The position numbers and the translations under genes were made by a program. A DNA stretch of 64,000 nucleotides from Bathymodiolus brooksi (Eukaryota > Mollusca > Bivalvia > Mytilida > Modiolidae), in NCBI GenBank assembly GCA_963680875.1, contig OY804579.1, positions 15,143,506 to 15,207,505 on the forward strand, written 5' to 3'. The notes under the pieces are model-generated. The model was not told the origin of the DNA and ran no database searches. It worked only from the letters and a program-made list of their open reading frames with translations. Shown piece after piece: positions 41,877 through 51,440 of this stretch. Every line of letters starts with the position of its first letter. The stretch's first letter is position 1.

Positions 41877-42540
41877 TACTGACTGACAACTAGAGCTGAA
41901 GTTATCACACTTCAACCAGTCTGCTGATCACTGACAACTAGAACTGAAGTTATCACACTTCAGCCACTGTCTGACAACTAGAACTGAATTTATCACACTT
42001 AAATCATTGTGTGCTGATTGACAACTAGAACTGAAGTTATGACACTTCAACCATTCTCTACTGACTGACAACTAAAACTGAAGTTATCACACTTCAACCA
42101 CTGTCTGCTGATCACTGACAACTAGAACTGAAGTTATCACACTTCAACCACTGTCTGCCGACTGACCACTAGAACTGAAGTTATCACACTTCAATCATTG
42201 TCTGCTGATCACTGACAACTAGAACTGAAGTTATCACACTTCAACCACTGTCTGACCACTAGAACTGAAGTTATGACACTTCAATCATTGTCTGCTGACC
42301 GACAACTAGAACTGAAGTTATGACACTTAAAACCATTGTTAGCTGACCGACAACTAGAACTGAAGTCATCACACTTCAACCAGTCTGCTGATCACCGACA
42401 ACTAAAACTGAAGTTATCACACTTCAACCACTGTCTGCTGACTGACCACTAGAACTGAAGTTATCACTTAAACCATTGTCTGCTGACGGACAACTAGAAC
42501 TGAAGTTATCACACTTCAACCATTGTCTGCTGACTGACCA

Positions 42541-42587
42541 CTAGAACTGAAGTTATCACACTTCAACCATTGTCTGCTGACTGACAA
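42541..42587 (+). repeat. Exemplar 47-bp unit (dominant length class)
   Basis: This stretch matches the consensus that I derive by eye and is followed at once by another 47-bp unit at 42588. It starts at CTAG and ends in CTGACAA; the sister subtype ends in CTGACCA, and the two alternate over 42541-42720. Composition is 13 C, 7 G and the rest A/T if the CTGACCA ending is used, with no CpG dinucleotide. The phase (starting at CTAG) is arbitrary and chosen because CTAG is the most constant landmark. Confidence 0.95.
42548..42565 (+). other. Unit-borne inverted repeat (6-bp stem, 6-nt loop), exemplar
   Basis: TGAAGT at 42548-42553 is the exact reverse complement of ACTTCA at 42560-42565, separated by TATCAC. 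Most units carry it intact. Variants such as GAAATTATC, GAATTTATC, TTCGACC-adjacent forms and CACTCTTC break or weaken one arm. The stem is short, so a stable cruciform is not certain; the dyad could equally be a protein site. The minus strand also reads TGATAA here, matching the GATA-factor core WGATAR. Confidence 0.8.
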
Positions 42588-42773
42588 CTAGAACTGAAGT
42601 TATCACACTTCAACCATTGTCTGCTGACTGACCACTAGAACTGAAGTAATCACACTTCAACCATTGTCTGCTGACTGACAACTAGAACTGAAGTTATCAC
42701 ACTTCAACCAGTCTCCTGACTGACCACTAGAACTGAAGTTATCACACTTCAACCACTGTCTGCTGACTGACAA

Positions 42774-43331
42774 CTAGAACGGAAGTTATCACACTTCGAC
42801 CATTCTTTGCTGACTGACCACTAGAACTGAAGTTATCACACTTCAACCATTGTCTGCTGACTGACAACTAGAACTGAAGTTATCACACTTCAACCAGTCT
42901 GCTGACTGACCACTAGAACTGAAGTTATCACACTTCAACCACTGTCTGCTGACTGACCACTAGAACTGAAGTTATCACACTTCGACCATTGTTTGCTGAC
43001 TGACCACTAGAACTGAAGTTATCACACTTCAACCATTGTCTGCTAACTGACAACTAGAACTGAAGTTATCACACTTCAACCAGTCTGCTGACTGACCACT
43101 AGAACTGAAGTTATCACACTTCAACCACTGTCTGCTGACTGACCACTAGAACGGAAGTTATCACACTTCGACCATTGTTTGCTGACTGACCACTAGAACT
43201 GAAGTTATCACACTTCAACCATTGTCTGCTGACTGACAACTAGAACTGAAGTTATCACACTTCAACCAGTCTGCTGACTGACCAATAGAACTGAAGTTAT
43301 CACACTTCAACCACTGTCTGCTGACTGACCA
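42774..43331 (+). repeat. 186-bp (four-unit) higher-order repeat, three tandem copies
   Basis: TTCGACC units recur at exactly 186-bp spacing (CTTCGACC at 42794, 42980, 43166). Each period is a TTCGACC/GTTTGCTG unit, a CATTG unit, a 45-bp CAGTC unit and a CACTG unit (47+47+45+47). Copies: 42774-42959, 42960-43145, 43146-43331. The last ends with GACCACTAGAACGG and passes into related but irregular units. Confidence 0.93.
42868..42912 (+). repeat. Exemplar 45-bp unit variant (CCAGTCTG type)
   Basis: CTAG-to-CTAG distance is 45 bp because CCATTGTCTG is shortened to CCAGTCTG. This variant is very common throughout the window. Because 45 is a multiple of three, runs of it keep a minus-strand frame open (15-residue repeat WLKCDNFSSSGQSAD), which explains the short open frames in this DNA. 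Confidence 0.93.
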
Positions 43332-44028
43332 CTAGAACGGAAGTTATCACACTTCAACCATTGTCTGCTGACTGACAACTAGAACGGAAGTTATCACACT
43401 TCAACCATTGTCTGCTGACTGACAACTAGAACTGAAGTTATCACACTTCAACCATTGTCTGCTGACTGACAACTAGAACTGAAGTTATCACACTTCAACC
43501 AGTCTGCTGACTGACCAATAGAACTGAAGTTATCACACTTCAACCACTGTCTGCTGACTGACCACTAGAACGGAAGTTATCACACTTCGACCATTGTTTG
43601 CTGACCGACAACTAGAACTGAAGTTATCACACTTCAACCATCGTCTGCTGACTGACCAGCAAATCTGAAGTTATCACACTTCAACCATTTTCTGCTGACT
43701 GGTCACTAGAACTGAAGTTATCACACTTCAACCATTGTCCACTGACGACTAGAACTGAAGTTATCACACTTCAACCATTTTCTGCTGACTGACAACTAGA
43801 ACTGAAGTTATCACACTTTGACCATTGTCTGCTGACTGACAACTAGAACTGAAGTTATCACACTTCAACCATTGTCTGCTGACTGACCACTAGAACTGAA
43901 GTTATCACACTTCAACCATTGTCTGCTGACTGACAACTAGAACTGAAGTTATCACACTTCAACCAGTCTGCTGACTGACCACTAGAACTGAAGTTATCAC
44001 ACTTCAACCACTGTCTGCTGACTGACCA
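43332..44028 (+). repeat. Irregular units between two 186-bp runs
   Basis: It contains the same CATTG, CAGTC and CACTG units in altered order, one GTTTGCTGACCGAC unit, an ACCAGCAAATCTG unit, the CCATTTTCTG plus 43-bp pair, and a CACTTTGACC unit. There is no gene or unique sequence. Confidence 0.85.
43706..43748 (+). repeat. Exemplar 43-bp unit variant (GTCCACTGACGACTAG tail)
   Basis: CTAG-to-CTAG distance is 43 bp; the tail is GTCCACTGACGA. It is almost always preceded by a unit with CCATTTTCTG and a TGATCACTAG or TGACCACTAG end, forming a linked haplotype that recurs across the window (for example 2788, 3346, 3904, 13171, 46290, 52920). Confidence 0.92.
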
Positions 44029-44586
44029 CTAGAACGGAAGTTATCACACTTCGACCATTGTTTGCTGACTGACCACTAGAACTGAAGTTATCACACTTCA
44101 ACCATTGTCTGCTGACTGACAACTAGAACTGAAGTTATCACACTTCAACCAGTCTGCTGACTGACCACTAGAACTGAAGTTATCACACTTCAACCACTGT
44201 CTGCTGACTGACAACTAGAACGGAAGTTATCACACTTCGACCATTGTTTGCTGACTGATCACTAGAACTGAAGTTATCACACTTCAACCATTGTCTGCTG
44301 ACTGACAACTAGAACTGAAGTTATCACACTTCAACCAGTCTGCTGACTGACCACTAGAACCGAAGTTATCACACTTCAACCACTGTCTGCTGACTGACCA
44401 CTAGAACGGACGTTATCACACTTCGACCATTGTTTGCTGACTGACCACTAGAACTGAAGTTATCACACTTCAACCATTGTCTGCTGACTGACAACTAGAA
44501 CTGAAGTTATCACACTTCAACCAGTCTGCTGACTGACCACTAGAACTGAAGTTATCACACTTCAACCACTGACTGCTGACTGACCA
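44029..44586 (+). repeat. 186-bp (four-unit) higher-order repeat, second run of three copies
   Basis: CTTCGACC falls at 44049, 44235 and 44421, 186 bp apart, with the same four-unit order as at 42774. Minor variants: TGATCACTAG in the second copy, GAACCGAAG and GAACGGACG at the start of later units, and CACTGACTGCTG near 44,567. Confidence 0.93.
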
Positions 44587-45079
44587 CTAGAACGGAAGTT
44601 ATCACACTTAAACCATTGTCTGCTGACTGACAACTAGAACTGAAGTTATCACACTTCAACCAGTCTGCTGACTGACCACTAGAACTGAAGTTATCACACT
44701 TCAACCACTGTCTGCTGACTGACCACTAGAACGGAAGTTATCACACTTCAACCATTTTCTGCTGACTGATCACTAGAACTGAAGTTATCACACTTCAACC
44801 ATTGTCCACTGACGACTAGAACTGAAGTTATCACACTTCAACCATTGTCTGCTGACTGACAACTAGAACTGAAGTTATCACACTTCAACCATTGTCTGCT
44901 GACTGACCACTAGAACTAAATTTATCACACTTCAACCATTGTCTGCTGACTGACCACTAGAACTGAGGTTATCACACTTCAACCACTGTCTGCTGACTGA
45001 CAACTAGAACTGAAGTTATCACACGTCAACCATTGTCTTCTGTCCGACCACTAGAACTGAAGTTATCACACTTCAACCA
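44587..45079 (+). repeat. Link between the 186-bp run and the 10-kb block
   Basis: It comprises CATTG, CAGTC and CACTG units, the CCATTTTCTG/43-bp pair, an AACTAAATTTATC unit, a GAGGTTATC unit and a CACACGTCAACC unit followed by CTTCTGTCCGACC. The same ordered run recurs at about 51,350-51,690 (shortened by 94 bp) and about 61,320-61,760. Confidence 0.85.
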
Positions 45080-45373
45080 TTGTCTACTGACTGACAACTA
45101 GAACTGAAGTTATCACTCTTCAAACAGTCGGCTGACTGACAACTAAAACTGAAGTTATCACACTTCAACCAGTCTGCTGACTGACAACTAGAACTGAAGT
45201 TACCACACTTCAACCATTGTCTGCTGAATGACCACCACATCTGAAGTTATCACACTTAAACCATTGTCTGCTGACTGACAACTAGAACTGAAATTATCAC
45301 ACTTCAACCAGTCTGCTGACTGACCACTAGAACTGAAATTATCACACTTCAACCATTGTCTGCTGACTGACCA

Positions 45374-45417
45374 CTAGAATTGAAGTTATCACACTTCGAC
45401 CATTGTCTGCTGACTGA
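45374..45417 (+). repeat. Exemplar 44-bp unit variant (GACTGACTAG, lacks CCA)
   Basis: CTAG-to-CTAG distance is 44 bp because the CCA before CTAG is missing. It regularly follows a unit with AGAATTGAAG and TTCGACC, and precedes a unit with GTTATTACAC, so the trio is inherited as a block in many higher-order copies. Confidence 0.92.
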
Positions 45418-45651
45418 CTAGAACTGAAGTTATTACACTTCAACCATTGTCTGCTGACTGACAACTAGAACTGAAGTTATCACACTTCGACCATTGTCTG
45501 CTGACTGACAACTAGAACTGAAGTTATCACACTTCAACCAGTCTGCTGACTGACCACTAGAACTTTAGTTATCACACTTCAACCATTGTCTGCTGACTGA
45601 CCACTAGAACTGAGGTTATCACGCTTTAAACCATTTTCTGCTGACTGACAA

Positions 45652-45740
45652 CTAGAACTGAAGTTATCACTCAACCACTGTCTGCTGACTGACAACTAGA
45701 ACAAGTTATCACACTTCAACCACTGTCTGCTGACTGACAA
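45652..45740 (+). repeat. Linked pair of shortened units (44 + 45 bp, TATCACTCAACC then AGAACAAGTTATC)
   Basis: The first unit (45652-45695) has TATCACTCAACC with 3 bp missing from the CACACTTCAACC block. The second (45696-45740) has AGAACAAG with TG missing from AGAACTGAAG. The two rare deletions travel together at many places (near 25970, 26950, 48940, 49680, 50425, 52330, 53760, 54370, 58950, 60395 and 63820), so they spread by block copying and not by independent mutation. Near 59670 the second member of the pair has been lost, and near 48160 and 58160 the first member is followed by an AGAACTTAAATT unit instead. Confidence 0.88.
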
Positions 45741-45787
45741 CTAGAACTTAAATTATCATACTTCAACCATTGTCTACTGACTGACAA

Positions 45788-45837
45788 CTAGAACTGAAGT
45801 TATCACACTTCAACCACTGTCTGCTGATCACTGACAA
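45788..45837 (+). repeat. Exemplar 50-bp unit variant (CTGATCACTGAC type)
   Basis: CTAG-to-CTAG distance is 50 bp. The tail reads CTGCTGATCACTGACAA instead of CTGCTGACTGACAA, a 3-bp insertion that creates the palindrome TGATCA. The variant is recurrent, often next to CACTG-type units, and is a useful marker for aligning higher-order copies. Confidence 0.93.
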
Positions 45838-45871
45838 CTAGAACTGAATTTATCACACTTAAATCATTGTC

Positions 45872-46800
45872 TGCTGACTGACAACTAGACCTGAAATTAT
45901 GACACTTAAACCATTGTTAGCTGACAGACAACTAGAACTGAAGTTATCACACTTCAACCATTTTCTACTGACTGACAACTAAAACTGAAGTTATCACACT
46001 TCAACCAGTCTGCTGACTGACCACTAGAACTGAAGTTATCACACTTCAACCACTGTCTGCTGACTGACCACTAGAACGGAAGTTATCACACTTCAACCAT
46101 TGTCTGCTGACTGACAACTAAAACTGAAGTTATCACACTTCAACCAGTCTGCTGACTGACCACTAGAACTGAAGTTATCACACTTCAACCACTGTCTGCT
46201 GACTGACCACTAGAACGCAAGTTATCACACTTCAACCATTTTCTGCTGACTGATCACTAGAACTGAAGTTATCACACTTCAACCATTGTCCACTGACGAC
46301 TAGAACTGAAGTTATCACACTTCAACCATTTTCTGCTGACTGACCACTAGAACTGAAGTTATCACACTTCGACCATTGTCTGCTGACTGACAACTAGAAC
46401 TGAAGTTATCACACTTCAACCAGTCTGCTGACTGTCCACTAGAACTGAATTTATCACACTTCAACCATTGTCTGCTGACTGACCACTAGAACTGAGGTTA
46501 TCACACTTCAACCACTGTCTTCTGATCACTGACAACTAGAACTGAAGTTATCACAGGTCAACCATTGTCTTCTGTCCGACCACTAGAAGTGAAGTTATCA
46601 CACTTCAACCATTGTCTACTGACTGACAACTAGAACTGAAGTTATCACTCTTCAAACAGTCTGCTGACTGACCACTAAAACTGAAGTTATCACACTTCAA
46701 CCAGTCTGCTGACTGACAACTAGAACTGAATTTATCACACTTCAACCATTGTCTGCTGAATGACCACCACATCTGAAGTTATCACACTTAAACCATTGTC
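45872..46800 (+). repeat. 929-bp block, copy 1 (in first 10-kb block)
   Basis: GACCTGAAATTATGAC at about 45,889 recurs 929 bp later at about 46,818, and GTCAACCATTGTCTTCTG at about 46,557 recurs at about 47,486. The block has CAGACAAC, AGAACGCAAG, CCATTTTCTG/43-bp, GACTGTCCAC, CACAGGTCAACC and GAATGACCACCACATC units. Confidence 0.9.
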
Positions 46801-47729
46801 TGCTGACTGACAACTAGACCTGAAATTATGACACTTAAACCATTGTTAGCTGACAGACAACTAGAACTGAAGTTATCACACTTCAACCATTTTCTACTGA
46901 CTGACAACTCAAACTGAAGTTATCACACTTCAACCAGTCTGCTGACTGACCACTAGAACTGAAGTTATCACACTTCAACCACTGTCTGCTGACTGACCAC
47001 TAGAACGGAAGTTATCACACTTCAACCATTGTCTGCTGACTGACAACTAAAACTGAAGTTATCACACTTCAACCAGTCTGCTGACTGACCACTAGAACTG
47101 AAGTTATCACACTTCAACCACTGTCTGCTGACTGACCACTAGAACGCAAGTTATCACACTTCAACCATTTTCTACTGACTGATCACTAGAACTGAAGTTA
47201 TCACACTTCAACCATTGTCCACTGACGACTAGAACTGAAGTTATCACACTTCAACCATTTTCTGCTGACTGACCACTAGAACTGAAGTTATCACACTTCG
47301 ACCATTGTCTGCTGACTGACAACTAGAACTGAAGTTATCACACTTCAACCAGTCTGCTGACTGTCCACTAGAACTGAATTTATCACACTTCAACCATTGT
47401 CTGCTGACTGACCACTAGAACTGAGGTTATCACATTTCAACCACTGTCTTCTGATCACTGACAACTAGAACTGAAGTTATCACAGGTCAACCATTGTCTT
47501 CTGTCCGACCACTAGAAGTGAAGTTATCACACTTCAACCATTGTCTACTGACTGACAACTAGAACTGAAGTTATCACTCTTCAAACAGTCTGCTGACTGA
47601 CCACTAAAACTGAAGTTATCACACTTCAACCAGTCTGCTGACTGACAACTAGAACTGAATTTATCACACTTCAACCATTGTCTGCTGAATGACCACCACA
47701 TCTGAAGTTATCACACTTAAACCATTGTC
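46801..47729 (+). repeat. 929-bp block, copy 2 (in first 10-kb block)
   Basis: Tandem copy of 45872-46800 with few changes (ACAACTCAAACTG near 46,907; CCATTTTCTACTG near 47,166; CACATTTCAACC near 47,435). It is followed by units with CAGCCTGCTG. Confidence 0.9.
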
Positions 47730-48654
47730 TGCTGACTGACAACTAGAACTGAAATTATCACACTTCAACCAGCCTGCTGACTGTCCACTAGAACTGAAAT
47801 TATCACACTTCAACCATTGTCTGCTGACTGACCACTAGAATTTAAGTTATCACACTTCGACCATTGTCTGCTGACTGACTAGAACTGAAGTTATTACACT
47901 TCAACCATTGTCTGCTGACTGACAACTAAAACTGAAGTTATCACACTTCGACCATTGTCTGTTGACTGACAACTAGAACTGAAGTTATCACACTTCAACC
48001 AGTCTGCTGACTGACCACTAGAACTGAAGTTATCACACTTCAACCATTGTCTGCTGACTGACCACTAGAACTGAGGTTATCACGCTTTAAACCATTGTCT
48101 GCTGACTGACAACTAGAACTGAAGTTATCACTCAACCACTGTCTGCTGACTGACAACTAGAACTTAAATTATCATACTTCAACCAATGTCTGCCGACTGA
48201 CCACTAGAACTGAAGTTATCACACTTCAATCATTGTCTACTGATCACTGACAACTAGAACTGAAGTTATCACACTTCAACCACTGTCTGACCACTAGAAC
48301 TGAAGTTATGACACTTCAATCATTGTCTGCTGACCGACAACTAGAACTGAAGTTATGACACTTAAAACCATTGTTAGCTGACCGACAACTAGAACTGAAG
48401 TTATCACACTTCAACCATTTTCTACTGACTGACCACTAAAACTGACGTTTTCACACTTCAACCAGTCTGCTGATCACCGACAACTAAAACTGAAGTTATC
48501 ACACTTCAACTACTGTCTGACCACTAGAACTGAAGTTATCACACTTCAACCAGTCTGCTGACTGACCACTAGAACTGAAGTTATCACATTTCAACCACTG
48601 TCTGCTGACTGACAACTAGAACTGAAGTTATCACACTTCAACCAGTCTGCTGAC

Positions 48655-50877
48655 TGACCACTAGAACTGAATTTATCACACTTCAACCAGTCTGCTGACT
48701 GACCACTAGAACTGAGGTTATCACACTTCAACCACTGTCTGCTGACTGACCACTAGAACTGAAGTTATCACACTTCAACCAGTCTGCTGACTGACCACTA
48801 GAACTGAAGTTATCACACTTCAACCATTGTCTGCTGACTGACCACTAAAACTGAGGTTATCACGCTTCAACCATTGTCTGCTGACTGACAACTAGAACTG
48901 AAGTTATCACTCAACCACTGTCTGCTGACTGACAACTAGAACAAGTTATCACACTTCAACCACTGTCTGCTGACTGACCACTAGAACTGACGTTATCACA
49001 CTTCAAACATTGTCTGCTGACTGACAACTAGAACTGAAGTTATGACACTTAAACCATTGTTAGCTGACTGACAACTAGAACTGAAGTTTTCACACTCCAA
49101 CCATTGTCTGCTGACTGACAACTAGAACTGAAGTTATCACACTTCAACCATTTTCTGCTGACTGACAACTAGAACTGAAGTTATCACACTTTGACCATTG
49201 TCTGCTGACTGACAACTAGAACTGAAGTTATCACACTTCAACCATTGTCTGCTGACTGACCACTAGAACTGAAGTTATCACACTTCAACCATTGTCTGCT
49301 GACTGACAACTAGAACTGAAGTTATCACACTTCAACCAGTCTGCTGACTGACCACTAGAACTGAAGTTATCACACTTCAACCACTGTCTGCTGACTGACC
49401 ACTAGAACTGAATTTATCACACTTCAACCAGTCTGCTGACTGACCACTAGAACTGAGGTTATCACACTTCAACCACTGTCTGCTGACTGACCACTAGAAC
49501 TGAAGTTATCACACTTCAACCAGTCTGCTGACTGACCACTAGAACTGAAGTTATCACACTTCAACCATTGTCTGCTGACTGACCACTAAAACTGAGGTTA
49601 TCACGCTTCAACCATTGTCTGCTGACTGACAACTAGAACTGAAGTTATCACTCAACCACTGTCTGCTGACTGACAACTAGAACAAGTTATCACACTTCAA
49701 CCACTGTCTGCTGACTGACCACTAGAACTGACGTTATCACACTTCAATCATTGTCTGCTGACTGACAACTAGAACTGAAGTTATGACACTTAAACCATTG
49801 TTAGCTGACTGACAACTAGAACTGAAGTTTTCACACTTCAACCATTGTCTGCTGACTGACAACTAGAACTGAAGTTATCACACTTCAACCATTTTCTGCT
49901 GACTGACAACTAGAACTGAAGTTATCACACTTTGACCATTGTCTGCTGACTGACAACTAGAACTGAAGTTATCACACTTCAACCATTGTCTGCTGACTGA
50001 CCACTAGAACTGAAGTTATCACACTTCAACCATTGTCTGCTGACTGACAACTAGAACTGAAGTTATCACACTTCAACCAGTCTGCTGACTGACCACTAGA
50101 ACTGAAGTTATCACACTTCAACCACTGTCTGCTGACTGACCACTAGAACTGAATTTATCACACTTCAACCAGTCTGCTGACTGACCACTAGAACTGAGGT
50201 TATCACACTTCAACCACTGTCTGCTGACTGACCACTAGAACTGAAGTTATCACACTTCAACCAGTCTGCTGACTGACCACTAGAACTGAAGTTATCACAC
50301 TTCATCCATTGTCTGCTGACTGACCACTAAAACTGAGGTTATCACGCTTCAACCATTGTCTGCTGACTGACAACTAGAACTGAAGTTATCACTCAACCAC
50401 TGTCTGCTGACTGACAACTAGAACAAGTTATCACACTTCAACCACTGTCTGCTGACTGACCACTAGAACTGACGTTATCACACTTCAATCATTGTCTGCT
50501 GACTGACAACTAGAACTGAAGTTATGACACTTAAACCATTGTTAGCTGACTGACAACTAGAACTGAAGTTTTCACACTTCAACCATTGTCTGCTGACTGA
50601 CAACTAGAACTGAAGTTATCACACTTCAACCATTTTCTGCTGACTGACAACTACAACTGAAGTTATCACACTTTGACCATTGTCTGCTGACTGACAACTA
50701 GAACTGAAGTTATCACACTTCAACCATTGTCTGCTGACTGACCACTAGAACTGAAGTTATCACACTTCAACCATTGTCTGCTGACTGACAACTAGAACTG
50801 AAGTTATCACACTTCAACCAGTCTGCTGACTGACAACTAGAACTGAAGTTATCACACTTCAACCACTGTCTGCTGAC
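48655..50877 (+). repeat. 741-bp higher-order repeat, three tandem copies
   Basis: GAATTTATC units fall at 48671, 49412 and 50153, and TTATGACAC units at 49040, 49781 and 50522, both 741 bp apart. Each copy has 16 units, including the TATCACTCAACC/AGAACAAG pair, TGACGTTATC, GTTAGCTG, GAAGTTTTCACAC and CACTTTGACC. Copies: 48655-49395, 49396-50136, 50137-50877. Differences are minimal (TTCAAACATTG against TTCAATCATTG; CACACTCCAACC near 49,094; CACTTCATCC near 50,302; ACTACAACTG near 50,650). Confidence 0.92.
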
Positions 50878-50883
50878 TGACCA

Positions 50884-51440
50884 CTAGAACGGAAGTTATC
50901 ACACTTCGACCATTGTTTGCTGACTGACCACTAGAACTGAAGTTATCACACTTCAACCATTGTCTGCTGACTGACAACTAGAACTGAAGTTATCACACTT
51001 CACCAGTCTGCTGACTGACCACTAGAACTGAAGTTATCACACTTCAACCACTGTCTGCTGACTGACCACTAGAACGGAAGTTATCACACTTCGACCATTG
51101 TTTGCTGACTGACCACTAGAACTGACGTTATCACACTTCAACCATTGTCTGCTGACTGACAACTAGAACTGAAGTTATCACACTTCAACCAGTCTGCTGA
51201 CTGACCACTAGAACTGAAGTTATCACACTTCAACCACTGTCTGCTGACTGACCACTAGAACGGAAGTTATCACACTTCGACCATTGTTTGCTGACTGACA
51301 ACTAGAACTGAAGTTATCACACTTCAACCATTGTCTGCTGACTGACCACTAGAACTGAAGTTATCACACTTCAACCACTGTCTGCTGACTGACCACTAGA
51401 ACGGAAGTTATCACACTTCAACCATTTTCTGCTGACTGAT
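50884..51440 (+). repeat. 186-bp higher-order repeat, third run
   Basis: CTTCGACC falls at 50904, 51089 and 51275. The first period is 185 bp because of a 1-bp loss (CTTCACCAG near 51,000). The third period is incomplete and is followed by the CCATTTTCTG/43-bp pair. Confidence 0.9.

Larger units (their letters stand above)
27755..42460 (+). repeat. 13,314-bp higher-order block, copy B (rearranged)
   Basis: 27755-29833 matches 14441-16519 (offset 13,314). 29834-34847 is the inserted second copy of the 4.9-kb block. 34848-39167 matches 16520-20839 (offset 18,328). 39168 to about 41876 matches 24222-26930 (offset 14,946). Copy B therefore has one 3,382-bp block where copy A has two. After 41,877 the match is broken for about 200 bp and resumes at offset 14,900 (for example CTGTCTGCCGACTG at 27251/42151) until about 42,460. 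Confidence 0.83.
41877..42773 (+). repeat. Transition zone with alternating 47-bp subtypes
   Basis: About 200 bp of rearranged units are followed by about 380 bp that resemble 27,200-27,560, then by a regular alternation of GACCACTAG and GACAACTAG 47-bp units (about 42,500-42,700). This marks the change from the multi-kilobase blocks on the left to the short, regular 186-bp repeats on the right. No gene is present. Confidence 0.8.

Noticed and set aside
42551..42558. loxP-like half site (GAAGTTAT)
   Set aside because: Only 8 bp match and the arm does not continue; the inverted partner here is ACTTCA with a different spacing.
42548..42565. Intrinsic transcription terminator
   Set aside because: The stem is only 6 bp, A/T-rich and not followed by a T-run, and it occurs in every unit.
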